A DNA stretch of 64,000 bases from an uncultured Holophagaceae bacterium (GTDB lineage Bacteria; Acidobacteriota; Holophagae; Holophagales; Holophagaceae), in contig CAIWKE010000026.1 of assembly GCA_903913215.1 (NCBI GenBank), positions 1 through 64,000 on the forward strand, in the 5' to 3' direction. Each line of letters starts with the position of its first letter. The first letter of the stretch is position 1. The notes under the pieces were generated by a model. That model had not been told where the DNA came from and did no database searches. It was given only the letters and a program-made list of their open reading frames with translations. Made by a program: the position numbers and the translations under genes. Shown here piece by piece: positions 1 to 7,397 of this stretch.

Positions 1-27
1 CCAGTATTGACTCGGTCTTATTAATGT

Positions 28-57
28 TGACCGGTCTCTGACCGGTTTATGACCGGT
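28..57. repeat. Three 8-bp direct repeats at one-turn spacing
   Basis: TGACCGGT occurs at 28-35, 39-46 and 50-57, exactly 11 bp apart, so all copies lie on the same face of the helix. A further GACCGGT lies at 460-466, just before the helicase gene. Phased short repeats upstream of a replication gene look like iterons or an operator for an element-encoded protein. The binding partner is unknown; the function is inferred from spacing and position only. Confidence 0.55.
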
Positions 58-105
58 AATGGAAAACCAGAAAACCAACCAAACTACAGGGCATGAATTG
101 CTCGT

Positions 106-156
106 GAGGCAGTCGAACTGCGGTCGGGCTACGCCCTCCCTGCGTCCGACTGCCTC
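106..156. repeat. Inverted repeat able to form a long hairpin
   Basis: GAGGCAGTCG at 106-115 is matched exactly in inverted orientation at 147-156. The 31-nt interior holds a second small stem (GGGC 126-129 with GCCC 133-136). It lies in a gene-free leader. It could be part of a recombination site, a structured leader or an insertion-sequence remnant. It does not carry the RYYYAAC/GTTRRRY ends expected of an attC site. Confidence 0.45.
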
Positions 157-164
157 AAATCTGG

Positions 165-208
165 GGGGTCAGGAGTTTTGTCGCGAAGAGGGGTCAATAG
201 TTTTGTCG
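165..208. repeat. Pair of 19-bp direct repeats, IS21-end-like
   Basis: Two 19-bp copies (165-183 and 190-208) share 17 bases, with pattern GGGGTCA-NN-AGTTTTGTCG, at a 25-bp period. Read on the minus strand they give CAAAACT..TGACCCC repeats close to a TGTCAA start. That style of repeated end resembles IS21-family termini, but no istA or istB gene is present here. From 209 to 523 no convincing gene is visible. Remnant status is an inference. Confidence 0.35.
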
Positions 209-523
209 GTTGACAGTGATGGCATCGACCTGCCTGAAGGGCCTTCCTGAGTGCAGATTATTTGGGCCCATGATGGCGGCGGCGAAAATAAATTTTTCGA
301 AGCATGGTTGAAAGATTTGCTTTAGACCCCTCCGAGGAGCCCTCGGCGGGGCATCCAATGGGCCCTGAATCATGATTTTCACCTTTCCTTGAAGGCCGGA
401 TTTGACCTGCCTCCGAGGACGCATCCCTCATGGACCACTTCGATAAACCTCCTCATAGCGACCGGTGTCTGGGCTTGACCCAGGATGCGACAACCGGGAT
501 GGGGAGGCCTTCGGAGGTCTGAG

Positions 524-2248
524 TTGACTCTAGATAAGTACCAATTTGAACCTGCTGGGGTCTTCATTCTGGATGCCCCTGAAGAACACGCCGAAAAAAT
601 ATCGGACGTCACTAAGTTCGTAGAGGAAAGGGGAGGAAGCTGGAAGTTCTGGCGCGGATCCCTTTCAGTCCACATAGATGGCCAGAAAGCCAATGTGATC
701 ATCTGTAAGCAGATGAAGAAGGAAGCGGAAAATCTTCTACGTACTTTCAACTACATCGTTTCAGTCAAAGATTGGGAAGAGCACACCCCCGAAGAGAAAC
801 AGAAAGCCTTGGCCGGTATCCCAGATTGCATCTATGACCTGACCAAGGACTGGTTGGCCTACGCGACCTATGGGGCGGGGAAGCAACGCCGACTGTTAGT
901 ACGACAATCTTTAGTGGCCAACACTTGGCGCGTAGTTGAAGACCCGATCGGATTCCTTGGAAGCCTTCGCTATGAGGGTGGTCTGGTTCTCGACTACCTT
1001 GATGCCAAACTGGCGGAACTACATCGAGAAGGCGTCACCAGATGGGGCATACATGCCAAGTTGGGGGTGCTGGACTTCACTCGGGCCTTCACCGAGTTTG
1101 ATCTGCCAACCCGCATCCTAGACGATAGGCGCTACTACAAGGAGCTAATCCCCTTCACCAATGACCCCAATACTCCAGCGGAGGCCTACTTCCCTTGTGA
1201 TGGTGGAGGAAATATGGCAGGCACATGGGACGCATGGGCTAGGTTTGAGACGCAGATCCCCCCAGCCCTAATCCCAACTTGGAGGGCGGCAATTCGCGGC
1301 ATCATCGATGCTAGAAACAAAAGCCGCCAGATCATCTATCTTTATGACCAAGGCTACACAGCCAAAAGTCAGGTAGCCTCTGCCATCCATACCGTCATGG
1401 AAGGCCTATCGGCCACGCTAGATGAGGATGCATTAAACTCCGCATTCTGGTTCAGCGGAATATATGGTGCCAGATTTATAAATTTGCCGGATGTAAAGGA
1501 TCAGGAGCTACTAGACAACCCCAAGATAAAGCGAATCACAGGTGGGGATTATTGCCGCCATGAGGGTAAAGGGGACACAGCCTTTGATACTCAACCCAAT
1601 TGCAGACTTATGGCAGAGGCAAACGCTCCGCAGAAGGTGGATATAACGAAACTCTCAGAGCTTCTTCGTTTCCTATTTTTCCCACTCCAGCGTAACGATG
1701 ACCCTGAATTCGTAAAGCCTTTCGTGGTGCAAGATAAGGATGGTAACCCCCTCAGATATGAGTCTGGAATCCGCAAAGGCACTTGGAAATACAAGGGCAA
1801 TCCGCAATACCAGAAAGACCTTATCGTTCAGTTCTGGGACTACATGGTTGTCTGTGAGCCAGATTACAATAGGCTCTGCCCCACTCACGGTGACATAGCT
1901 GCACCCGAAGAAATGCTGGACATGATCGCAGAGAAGTGTGCGACCGGTGAGTCAATCGCATTCTTAGAAATGATTGATAATCTGCTTGAATTTGGGAAGG
2001 ACAAGCGACTCTCAAATTTAGAGCTTCGTGCAATCCTCAAGCATAGTGATATCCCTGAGGATCAATTTACCGACATCCGCAAGAAGCTACTGGATAAGAG
2101 AGGCGTCCGTGACGGCGGAGCCGCCAAGGTCAAGGGGCAGAGATGCCTAATCGGTGTTGGCCTTCGCCCTGGCGTGACCGTCAACATGGGCAATGTGACC
2201 TTCGCCCACCAAGCAATATCCACCTCTCATGAGGACGCGGGTCTATGA
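524..2248 (+). CDS. SF3-type helicase, phage/plasmid replication, degenerate Walker A
   Basis: Probable superfamily 3 (D5/P4-like) replicative helicase of a mobile element, 574 residues. The region after residue 270 follows the SF3 order: a beta-strand and P-loop-like YDQGYTAKS (about 275-282), an acidic strand NLPDVKD (about 320-326), the family signature KRITGGD (about 336-342) and a motif-C-like asparagine in ANAP (about 367-370). The P-loop keeps Lys-Ser but the two usual glycines are Asp and Ala, so ATP binding may be altered. The N-terminal 250 residues carry no primase motif or zinc cluster that I recognise. I chose TTG at 524 because GGAGG sits 6 nt upstream; an in-frame ATG at 485 has no such site. 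The stop overlaps the polymerase start by 4 bp, so translation is probably coupled. Confidence 0.7.
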   Translation: MTLDKYQFEPAGVFILDAPEEHAEKISDVTKFVEERGGSWKFWRGSLSVHIDGQKANVIICKQMKKEAENLLRTFNYIVSVKDWEEHTPEEKQKALAGIPDCIYDLTKDWLAYATYGAGKQRRLLVRQSLVANTWRVVEDPIGFLGSLRYEGGLVLDYLDAKLAELHREGVTRWGIHAKLGVLDFTRAFTEFDLPTRILDDRRYYKELIPFTNDPNTPAEAYFPCDGGGNMAGTWDAWARFETQIPPALIPTWRAAIRGIIDARNKSRQIIYLYDQGYTAKSQVASAIHTVMEGLSATLDEDALNSAFWFSGIYGARFINLPDVKDQELLDNPKIKRITGGDYCRHEGKGDTAFDTQPNCRLMAEANAPQKVDITKLSELLRFLFFPLQRNDDPEFVKPFVVQDKDGNPLRYESGIRKGTWKYKGNPQYQKDLIVQFWDYMVVCEPDYNRLCPTHGDIAAPEEMLDMIAEKCATGESIAFLEMIDNLLEFGKDKRLSNLELRAILKHSDIPEDQFTDIRKKLLDKRGVRDGGAAKVKGQRCLIGVGLRPGVTVNMGNVTFAHQAISTSHEDAGL

Positions 2249-4425
2249 GCCAATTGGGGCCTGTCTCGTTTGATACGGAATTTAATCGGACCAACCAAGA
2301 ATTCCAGAATGTGGTCTGCGGCGTATGCATCGTAGATGAGGTTGAGTTTCGCTACTGGCTATTGGAGGTAGCGGAAAGAGATCGCTTCCATCGGGACTGG
2401 GATCGCTGGATGGCTGAAGGTCGGGCCATCATCTGCTTCAACGCGACAGCGGAAGCCCGAAGCCTTCTAGCACTCGGCTACACCTTCGTGCAGATGTATA
2501 GGTGGATTTGGGTTGACACCTATATTTGGTGGAAAATGTTGGTCCTAAGTCACCCATGCCACCGCTGGGGTGCCAAGTTTGTCACTCGTGATGGCAAGCG
2601 GGTGGCAATCCTGACGACTCCCCCACCTGATGGTGAGCTAGACGAAGACACTTTCACGGAGGATGGCTCCGGTGGGTTGGTGCTCATGAAAGCCAAGGAG
2701 CGCTACAAGGCGCATACAGCCAGTCTAGCGTCAGCCCTGGGGCACTTATTCCAGGTGGATATCAACGAGGAACACAAGGAAGCTATGGTCCATTTGATCC
2801 TTGAGGGTGGCAAGGACTTCACTCCAGAGCAACGTGAGCAGATCCTGGCCTATTGTGCTGAAGATGTGAAGTATCTACGGCCCCTGGCACGAACCTTAGT
2901 GGATGTCGTGAAGCAGGAGACAGGAGGCGCCATCGGTCTGGACCACCTCAAGTACCTTTCTGTCTATTCAGTGTGCAATGCCCAGATTGAAAACAATGGG
3001 ATTCCCCTGGATGTCAAGAAAGCCAAGATGCTATCCAGCAACATACCATTCGCAGAAGATGCCCTCATTTCCGAATGTGTTAAGGCATATCCGTTCTATG
3101 GCAAAGAGAAACTGACCTCAGAGGACAAACGGAGAGGTAAAGTCGGAACCCATAAGTGGGTTGAGAAAAAGGATAAGTTCATGTCCTATATCGATTCACT
3201 CGGTATGCGCGAAGCATGGCCCAAGACCGCCAAAGGTGGTCTTAGGGCGGATGTGGAGACCCTGAAAGATTACAGTGGTGACAAGATACTAGCCACCTAC
3301 CGCACCTGTAAGAAATCCCGCAACAACTTGCGCTACTTTGGGCCCGATAAGTGGAAAAAGATGGAAGGGAATGTTGGGGATGACTCTCGCATACGCCCTG
3401 GTCTTCGTCCCTTCGGGACCGTGACCAGCCGCCACACCCCGCAGCCCAGCAAGGGCTACATTCTCGCCATGTCGACTTGGTTGCGTACTTTGATCGAAAA
3501 GAAGGGCAGTGTGATCCTGTCCTGTGATTACTCCTTCGAGGAAATGGTCCTTCAAGCATGGGCCTCAAATTGCCAGAACCTCATGGACGCATGTCAATCT
3601 GGTGACCCATATTTGTGGCTGGCTCAATACTGTGGTGCCATCAATCCCCTATACCGCAGGACCCCTGAAGGTTATGTCAATGAGCGGGGTGAGGTTCTAG
3701 ACAAGGACGGCCAGAAATCAACTCATGCTATACGAGGCACCTACAAGAGTTTGATGTTGGGCCTAGGCTATGGAATGGGCCCCGAGTCTCTCAGCATCAG
3801 ACTCACGCAGACTCGCATGGCGAACATGCTTACTTCCGATGAGCAGGACGTCATTAGCAAGGCCAGATTTGATTCGGACCCAACGATACAAGCGCAGGCC
3901 AGCGTACTACTGGATCGAGTTCAGATTGTCCCAAATGGCGCTGGGATCCCTGCAGAGAAAAAGGCTGTCACCTATCGCGACTACCACCGCGCCACATTTA
4001 GCCAGTACTGGGATTGGCGTGAGAACTTCGTGAGAGCTTTCAGGGCGCAGGGATGGGCATCAACACCGGATGGATGGTGCGTATTTTCCTGGGTAACAGA
4101 TCAAACAGCGAAGAACTTTTACATCCAGGGGACCGGACAGACCATTTTAAGACGGGCTGTGCTTCGCTGCCTTTTGCGCGGGTTGCGCGTGGCCTCCCCA
4201 TTGCACGATGCCCTGTATGTCGAGTCCACACCCGAAAACCAGCAGGCGGATATGGCGATGCTGGTGGAAGAAATGACCCAGGCGGTAACTGACATCTGCG
4301 GCAGCCCAATCATCAGGGTTGACCCGAAGGTCATCCATACCGACTGGGAGAAGGGGGTTTCCGACTGGACGGCCGACAAACAGGAAAAGGAATTTGCTAA
4401 GCTTTCCAAGTACATGCTTTTTTGA
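2245..4425 (+). CDS. Family A DNA polymerase with 3'-5' exonuclease domain
   Basis: DNA polymerase of the PolA family, 726 residues, phage/plasmid type: it lacks the 5' nuclease domain of host Pol I. Exonuclease motif I is FDTE (10-12) and motif III is YCAED (203-207). At motif II the usual Asp is replaced by Glu (NATAE, 66-70). Polymerase motif A is CDYSFEE with Asp428, motif B is R497..K501..YG509-510, and motif C is LHDAL with His654-Asp655. All three polymerase motifs are therefore intact. The start overlaps the helicase stop (ATGA). Together the two genes form a replication module, but no primase or initiator is visible beside them. Host polA is normally larger and is unlikely to be this gene. 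Confidence 0.9.
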   Translation: MSQLGPVSFDTEFNRTNQEFQNVVCGVCIVDEVEFRYWLLEVAERDRFHRDWDRWMAEGRAIICFNATAEARSLLALGYTFVQMYRWIWVDTYIWWKMLVLSHPCHRWGAKFVTRDGKRVAILTTPPPDGELDEDTFTEDGSGGLVLMKAKERYKAHTASLASALGHLFQVDINEEHKEAMVHLILEGGKDFTPEQREQILAYCAEDVKYLRPLARTLVDVVKQETGGAIGLDHLKYLSVYSVCNAQIENNGIPLDVKKAKMLSSNIPFAEDALISECVKAYPFYGKEKLTSEDKRRGKVGTHKWVEKKDKFMSYIDSLGMREAWPKTAKGGLRADVETLKDYSGDKILATYRTCKKSRNNLRYFGPDKWKKMEGNVGDDSRIRPGLRPFGTVTSRHTPQPSKGYILAMSTWLRTLIEKKGSVILSCDYSFEEMVLQAWASNCQNLMDACQSGDPYLWLAQYCGAINPLYRRTPEGYVNERGEVLDKDGQKSTHAIRGTYKSLMLGLGYGMGPESLSIRLTQTRMANMLTSDEQDVISKARFDSDPTIQAQASVLLDRVQIVPNGAGIPAEKKAVTYRDYHRATFSQYWDWRENFVRAFRAQGWASTPDGWCVFSWVTDQTAKNFYIQGTGQTILRRAVLRCLLRGLRVASPLHDALYVESTPENQQADMAMLVEEMTQAVTDICGSPIIRVDPKVIHTDWEKGVSDWTADKQEKEFAKLSKYMLF

Positions 4426-4448
4426 AACTTGACGAATGGTCGGATATT

Positions 4449-4468
4449 GGGCGGCGTATGCCGCCCTT
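4449..4468 (+). terminator. Hairpin after the polymerase gene
   Basis: GGGCGGC (4449-4455), loop GTAT, then GCCGCCC (4460-4466), followed by only two T residues. It lies 23 bp after the polymerase stop. It is a strong stem but a poor U-tract, so termination may be partial or factor-assisted. Confidence 0.45.
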
Positions 4469-4476
4469 GCCATGCA

Positions 4477-4770
4477 CGGGACAGTACATGGCCGTACTGG
4501 TCCAATTGACTTATTTATTAGACTTATATAAAAAAGGACACAGTACAGGATTTTGTGGGTTGTGTGGAATGTGTCATCTCATCACATCATCCTACTTTTT
4601 TATATCAATCATTTTTTTTGATAAATAATTCAATAAATGGAATGTTATCAACAGAAATGCACATGATGATGATCATCTCCCACGAGACCCATGAATTCTT
4701 GTACTGTGTACTTTTGTAGTTAAGTTATTTGTATGCTTATTTAAGACTAGTACAGCCATGTACGATCCCG
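4477..4770. repeat. 294-bp inverted repeat with AT-rich centre, possible origin
   Basis: Two 91-bp arms (4477-4567 and 4680-4770) align without gaps in inverted orientation. Two blocks are strongly conserved: GTACATGGCYGTACTRGTC (left copy 4484-4502) and an ACACAGTACA block (left copy 4538-4547) that extends to TGGGT and GTGG. The 112-bp centre is very AT-rich and contains TTATCAACA (4645-4653), one base from the DnaA-box consensus. An AT-rich spacer flanked by inverted binding blocks directly after a helicase/polymerase pair suggests a replication origin of the element. Alternatives are a pair of regulatory sites or an old transposon. Confidence 0.5.
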
Positions 4771-4999
4771 TCCATTGAAGGGCCGACACATGATGCCCAC
4801 TGCGTGGGTGGCTACGGTAACTGGCCCCCCAGGGGAGCAGGTCGAATCGGGATTTGGAGACACTCCGCGCTACGGCCCGTAGGCCGCTGCGCCGACCACC
4901 GAGAAGGTCACTGAATCTGCGGCAAAGGGCCGATGCGATCAAGCCTAGTTTGGCCCTAGCCCCTGCGGGGCCTGGGCCAGAGAATCCGATCCATGTTGC
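4771..4999. other. Gene-free spacer with a strong hairpin
   Basis: No convincing reading frame or RNA gene is visible. A stem of 12 bp with a two-base internal mismatch lies at 4952-4978 (GGCCC..GCCCC, TGC loop, GGGGC..GGGCC). It sits just past the stop of the minus-strand gene at 5000 and could end its transcript, although no T-run follows on that strand. Confidence 0.35.
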
Positions 5000-5329
5000 T
5001 TAAGCCCGTAGGATGCGGTCCAGGGCCTCCCCCGAGTCATTATCTGCCCAGATGGTCGACTCCCACTCCCAGGAACGGTTGGTAACTACTGGAGTAGGCT
5101 CTGAGGGGCCATTGTCACCAGTCTTGGTGCCATAGGTCATGCCGCCGTTATCCGAGTTCCGCTCCCCGCTGGATGGTGTCTTAGGCGCAGAACTAGGCGA
5201 AGACTTTGGCGTGGATGCAGATCCACCAGGGATTGCCGTGGGATTGGTCTTCTTCGTGGGCCCCGCACCGGATCTTCCAGATTGGAATGCCTCGGGTGCC
5301 TTCATGAGCAATTTGGATACACGCAGCAT
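5000..5329 (-). CDS. Small protein with Pro/Ser/Thr-rich linker, unknown function
   Basis: Encodes 109 residues. The start is well defined: AGGAGG lies 6 nt upstream of ATG at 5329. The protein has a short basic N-terminus (MLRVSKLLMKAP), a long low-complexity middle rich in Pro, Ser, Thr, Gly and Lys (about residues 18-80), and an acidic C-terminus with WEWESTIWADND. The layout of ordered ends and a flexible linker resembles small DNA-metabolism or scaffold proteins of mobile elements, but no family is recognised. It is divergent to the recombinase and is transcribed towards the polymerase module. Confidence 0.55.
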   Translation of the reverse strand: MLRVSKLLMKAPEAFQSGRSGAGPTKKTNPTAIPGGSASTPKSSPSSAPKTPSSGERNSDNGGMTYGTKTGDNGPSEPTPVVTNRSWEWESTIWADNDSGEALDRILRA

Positions 5330-5477
5330 ATGAGCCTCCTCTATAGCAAAAGGGAAACGCTCCATCTGTTTGCTTCGGGCTTACTCGCAGGGTCCCATCC
5401 GATTTCCGAATGGATGCCACTCAGAGGGCGCTTCCGAAAAATCAGGAAGTCCGCCCCCTCTGGAAGTTCCTTGGCTT

Positions 5478-5625
5478 GAATACGAGTTGACCTCGAAAAG
5501 GAGGCTCTTCGCCTCCCCTCGCAGAGATCTGCACAAAAAGTTGTTCAGTGGCCAGTCTGAATACAGGTTGACCCCACCTTCTGATCAGAAGGTGGCCCAT
5601 GGCTGGGAGGGGGTCAACTCGTATC
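5478..5625. repeat. Repeat cluster with 22-bp perfect palindrome
   Basis: The motif RATACRRGTTGACC occurs three times: direct at 5478-5492 and 5559-5573, and inverted at 5610-5625. Between the last two lies a perfect 22-bp palindrome at 5574-5595 centred on TGATCA. A small hairpin (5500-5505 with 5511-5516) is also present. The cluster is 100-300 bp upstream of the serine recombinase, where a resolution (res) site or operator could lie. Repeat ends with GTTGACCCC also occur in IS21-type elements, so a remnant of such an element is possible. Confidence 0.5.
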
Positions 5626-5726
5626 CGTCAAATCGGGGTATAGACAGGCTTGGCATTTCGATTTCTCTAAGCCTGCTTGATTTCTTTGGCTTTCCTGTGT
5701 CAAGCCAGGGTGCAAAATGATTCTCT

Positions 5727-5755
5727 TGACACTTTCCAATCAGGATCTTATACTT
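5727..5755 (+). promoter_or_regulatory. Near-consensus sigma-70 promoter of the recombinase gene
   Basis: TTGACA (5727-5732) and TATACT (5750-5755) are separated by exactly 17 bp. The expected start of transcription is about 20 bp before the recombinase ATG. The -35 box overlaps CTTGACAC, which has an imperfect inverted partner at 5697-5705 (GTGTTCAAG), so autoregulation by a bound protein is possible. Confidence 0.7.
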
Positions 5756-5782
5756 TGATCTGACACATTGAGGGAGATCATC

Positions 5783-6337
5783 ATGGCGCAGGTCGGATAC
5801 ATCCGGGTTAGCTCAAATGGCCAGAACACCGAGCGCCAGCTTGAGGGGGTGCTCCTGGACGAGACCTTCACGGATAAGGTCAGCGGGAAGTCCCTGGACC
5901 GCCCCGCCCTTCAGGATTTGCTCAGGTATGTTCGGAAGGGAGATGAAGTAATTGTTCACTCCATGGACAGGTTGGCCAGAAACTTGTCCGACCTGCTAAA
6001 GCTGGTCACAAACCTGACCAGCAAGGGGGTCAGGGTGAGCTTCAAGAAGGAATCACTCACCTTCACTGGTGAAGATTCACCGATGGCAACCTTGATGTTG
6101 TCAATTATCGGTGCAGTAGCTTCTTTTGAGCGATCCATGATTCATGAACGCCAGTTGGAAGGTATCGCCATCGCCAAGGCAAAAGGCATTTACAAGGGGG
6201 GAAAGCCCAAGCTCTCCCCTACCCAGGCCGAGCAGCTACGCTGCAGGGCCCAGGCGGGGGAGCCCAAGGCCAAGCTGGCAAGGGAGTACGGCGTCTCCAG
6301 GGAAACCGTCTACAGCTATCTCCGAAGCGCCAGTTGA
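5783..6337 (+). CDS. Serine recombinase, resolvase/invertase (DNA-invertase Pin-like)
   Basis: Site-specific recombinase of the small resolvase/invertase class, 184 residues. The nucleophile is Ser10 in YIRVSS with Arg8 beside it; the catalytic DRLARNL motif holds Asp62, Arg63 and Arg66. The long dimerisation helix follows (about 100-125), and a helix-turn-helix of the resolvase type occupies about 145-183. ATG at 5783 is preceded by AGGGAG; an upstream TTG in frame is less likely. The gene has its own strong promoter. Its stop lies only 24 bp from a truncated attC site, so it may mark the event that broke the cassette array. Its natural target site is not known. Confidence 0.93.
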   Translation: MAQVGYIRVSSNGQNTERQLEGVLLDETFTDKVSGKSLDRPALQDLLRYVRKGDEVIVHSMDRLARNLSDLLKLVTNLTSKGVRVSFKKESLTFTGEDSPMATLMLSIIGAVASFERSMIHERQLEGIAIAKAKGIYKGGKPKLSPTQAEQLRCRAQAGEPKAKLAREYGVSRETVYSYLRSAS

Positions 6338-6360
6338 GCTTTAGGCAATGCAGGCGGGGG

Positions 6361-6383
6361 CCGACTTGAGCGGAGGGTTAGGC
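6361..6383 (-). other. Truncated attC site (R''-L'' half only)
   Basis: On the minus strand the sequence starts GCCTAAC, then CCTCC, then GCTCAAGTCGG. It is the same arrangement as the 5' halves of the two complete attC sites at 7312-7379 and 7883-7983. The expected opposite half ending in GTTAGGC is missing; about 24 bp further on the recombinase gene ends. A degenerate TTGAGC..TTTAGGC lies at 6334-6346 and may be a second relic. This site would have been the 3' end of the cassette encoding the 301-residue protein. Confidence 0.6.
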
Positions 6384-6400
6384 TGTATGACCTATGGAAT

Positions 6401-7306
6401 TCATTGCTCTAGACGACGAAAGACACGCGGTTCACTTCTTTGACTGGTGTCCGTAAGGTTTTCAGCAAGTGGTTGTTCAGTCACTATTAATTCACCATCC
6501 TCATTGAGAACAAAAAAAAGGTCTCTATCGGAAGGACCTGGCCCTGTCCGCATCCACCATCGATTAGTGCCCCATGGGATGAAGGATCCATTTTTCCATA
6601 GAGTTGTTGTTTTGTTAGGCCGTCCAGCCGTTAGCGAAGTCGAGGCGTACCGAATCTCCATTGGTGTTCCTGGGGGTGTCGGCTCGATGTCCATGTTCCA
6701 AGTAGTGCCATGGTTGGGTAGAGACATCCACTTACCAACCAAGGCAGGGGGGGTGAGGTTATGTTTGAAATGAAATTCCAAACGATATGGACCGGGACGA
6801 GGGGTAACTCTTCTATAAATACGAGTCCGCTCTGGTCTTTCTACGACACTTTCAAGTGTAAAAACACCCTCAGTGATTTTTAGTGTGGAATCATCCACGA
6901 GAATGATCTCACCGACTATCCATGCAGAAAAAAAGCCTAAGGACAGGTAGGACCACTGTCGATCCCCCACTTCATTGAAGTGGATGTCGCGTTCTCCGTA
7001 CTCTATCGGGAGCGAGTTGCGTTTTGGAGAAAACACATCCAACGACTGGACTTCGTACAATTTGCGATCAGTAAAATACAAAAAATTGGAGTATTGACGC
7101 TGATTGGGTTCTGAAACGATCCAGGCACCTTGAAGAATTTCAGGTGGGTAGTGAACCCTGTATGATCCTATTTTTTCAGAATACAGTTCAGCCTTTTGAA
7201 GGTGGTCATTGACCTGCGCCTTGCCTGCACTGACTAAAACGAAAAGCAGAATGAAGGTTATGGCAATCTTCATTTTTATTTGCCATTTCGGATGAATAGT
7301 GTCCAT
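6401..7306 (-). CDS. Cassette-encoded secreted protein, unknown function
   Basis: Encodes up to 301 residues. A signal peptide is clear: MKIAIT followed by a hydrophobic stretch ending in SAGKAQ. ATG at 7306 starts 6 bp from the attC core, as is common for cassette genes. A second ATG at 7273 gives a more classical signal peptide, and neither has a good ribosome site. The mature part is rich in Trp and Pro with two similar halves (LQGAWIV.. near residue 60, LVGKWMSL.. near 190). This suggests a duplicated lipocalin-like or META-like fold, but I do not recognise a family. GC is clearly lower than the core genes to the right. Confidence 0.65.
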   Translation of the reverse strand: MDTIHPKWQIKMKIAITFILLFVLVSAGKAQVNDHLQKAELYSEKIGSYRVHYPPEILQGAWIVSEPNQRQYSNFLYFTDRKLYEVQSLDVFSPKRNSLPIEYGERDIHFNEVGDRQWSYLSLGFFSAWIVGEIILVDDSTLKITEGVFTLESVVERPERTRIYRRVTPRPGPYRLEFHFKHNLTPPALVGKWMSLPNHGTTWNMDIEPTPPGTPMEIRYASTSLTAGRPNKTTTLWKNGSFIPWGTNRWWMRTGPGPSDRDLFFVLNEDGELIVTEQPLAENLTDTSQRSEPRVFRRLEQ

Positions 7307-7311
7307 GGAGT

Positions 7312-7379
7312 GCCTAACGGAAGAAGTTAACCGGACCAGGCGCTTGCGCCTGGGTCTGGGTTGAACGGAGGGTTAGAGC
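7312..7379 (-). other. Complete attC site (68 bp)
   Basis: Read on the minus strand: GCTCTAAC (R''), spacer CCTCC, GTTCAACCCAGACC (L''), hairpin tip CCAGGCGCAAGCGCCTGG, GGTCCGGTTAAC (L'), CTTCTTCC and GTTAGGC (R'). L'' and L' pair with single unpaired bases left on one side, the extrahelical bases that define the strand used by integron integrases. It ends the cassette of the 159-residue lipoprotein. The CTAAC/GTTAG core boxes and symmetric L boxes are directly visible. Confidence 0.85.
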
Positions 7380-7397
7380 GCGAAGCGGGCACATGGG

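Noticed and set aside
106-156. attC site at the left hairpin
   Set aside because: Arms lack the CTAAC/GTTAG core boxes seen in the real attC sites.
59-250. 63-codon frame in the left leader
   Set aside because: It runs through a hairpin and tandem repeats, has no ribosome site and no protein-like composition.
4422-4628. Frames in the two arms of the inverted repeat sharing TG-x-YMAVLV
   Set aside because: The shared peptide follows from the DNA inverted repeat itself; no ribosome site or family supports coding.
4780-4950. tRNA-like fold in the spacer
   Set aside because: GGTCGAATC resembles a T-loop but no consistent acceptor or anticodon arm forms.
5370-5720. 116-codon plus-strand frame before the recombinase
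   Set aside because: It covers the palindrome and repeat cluster and has no plausible start; composition is not protein-like.
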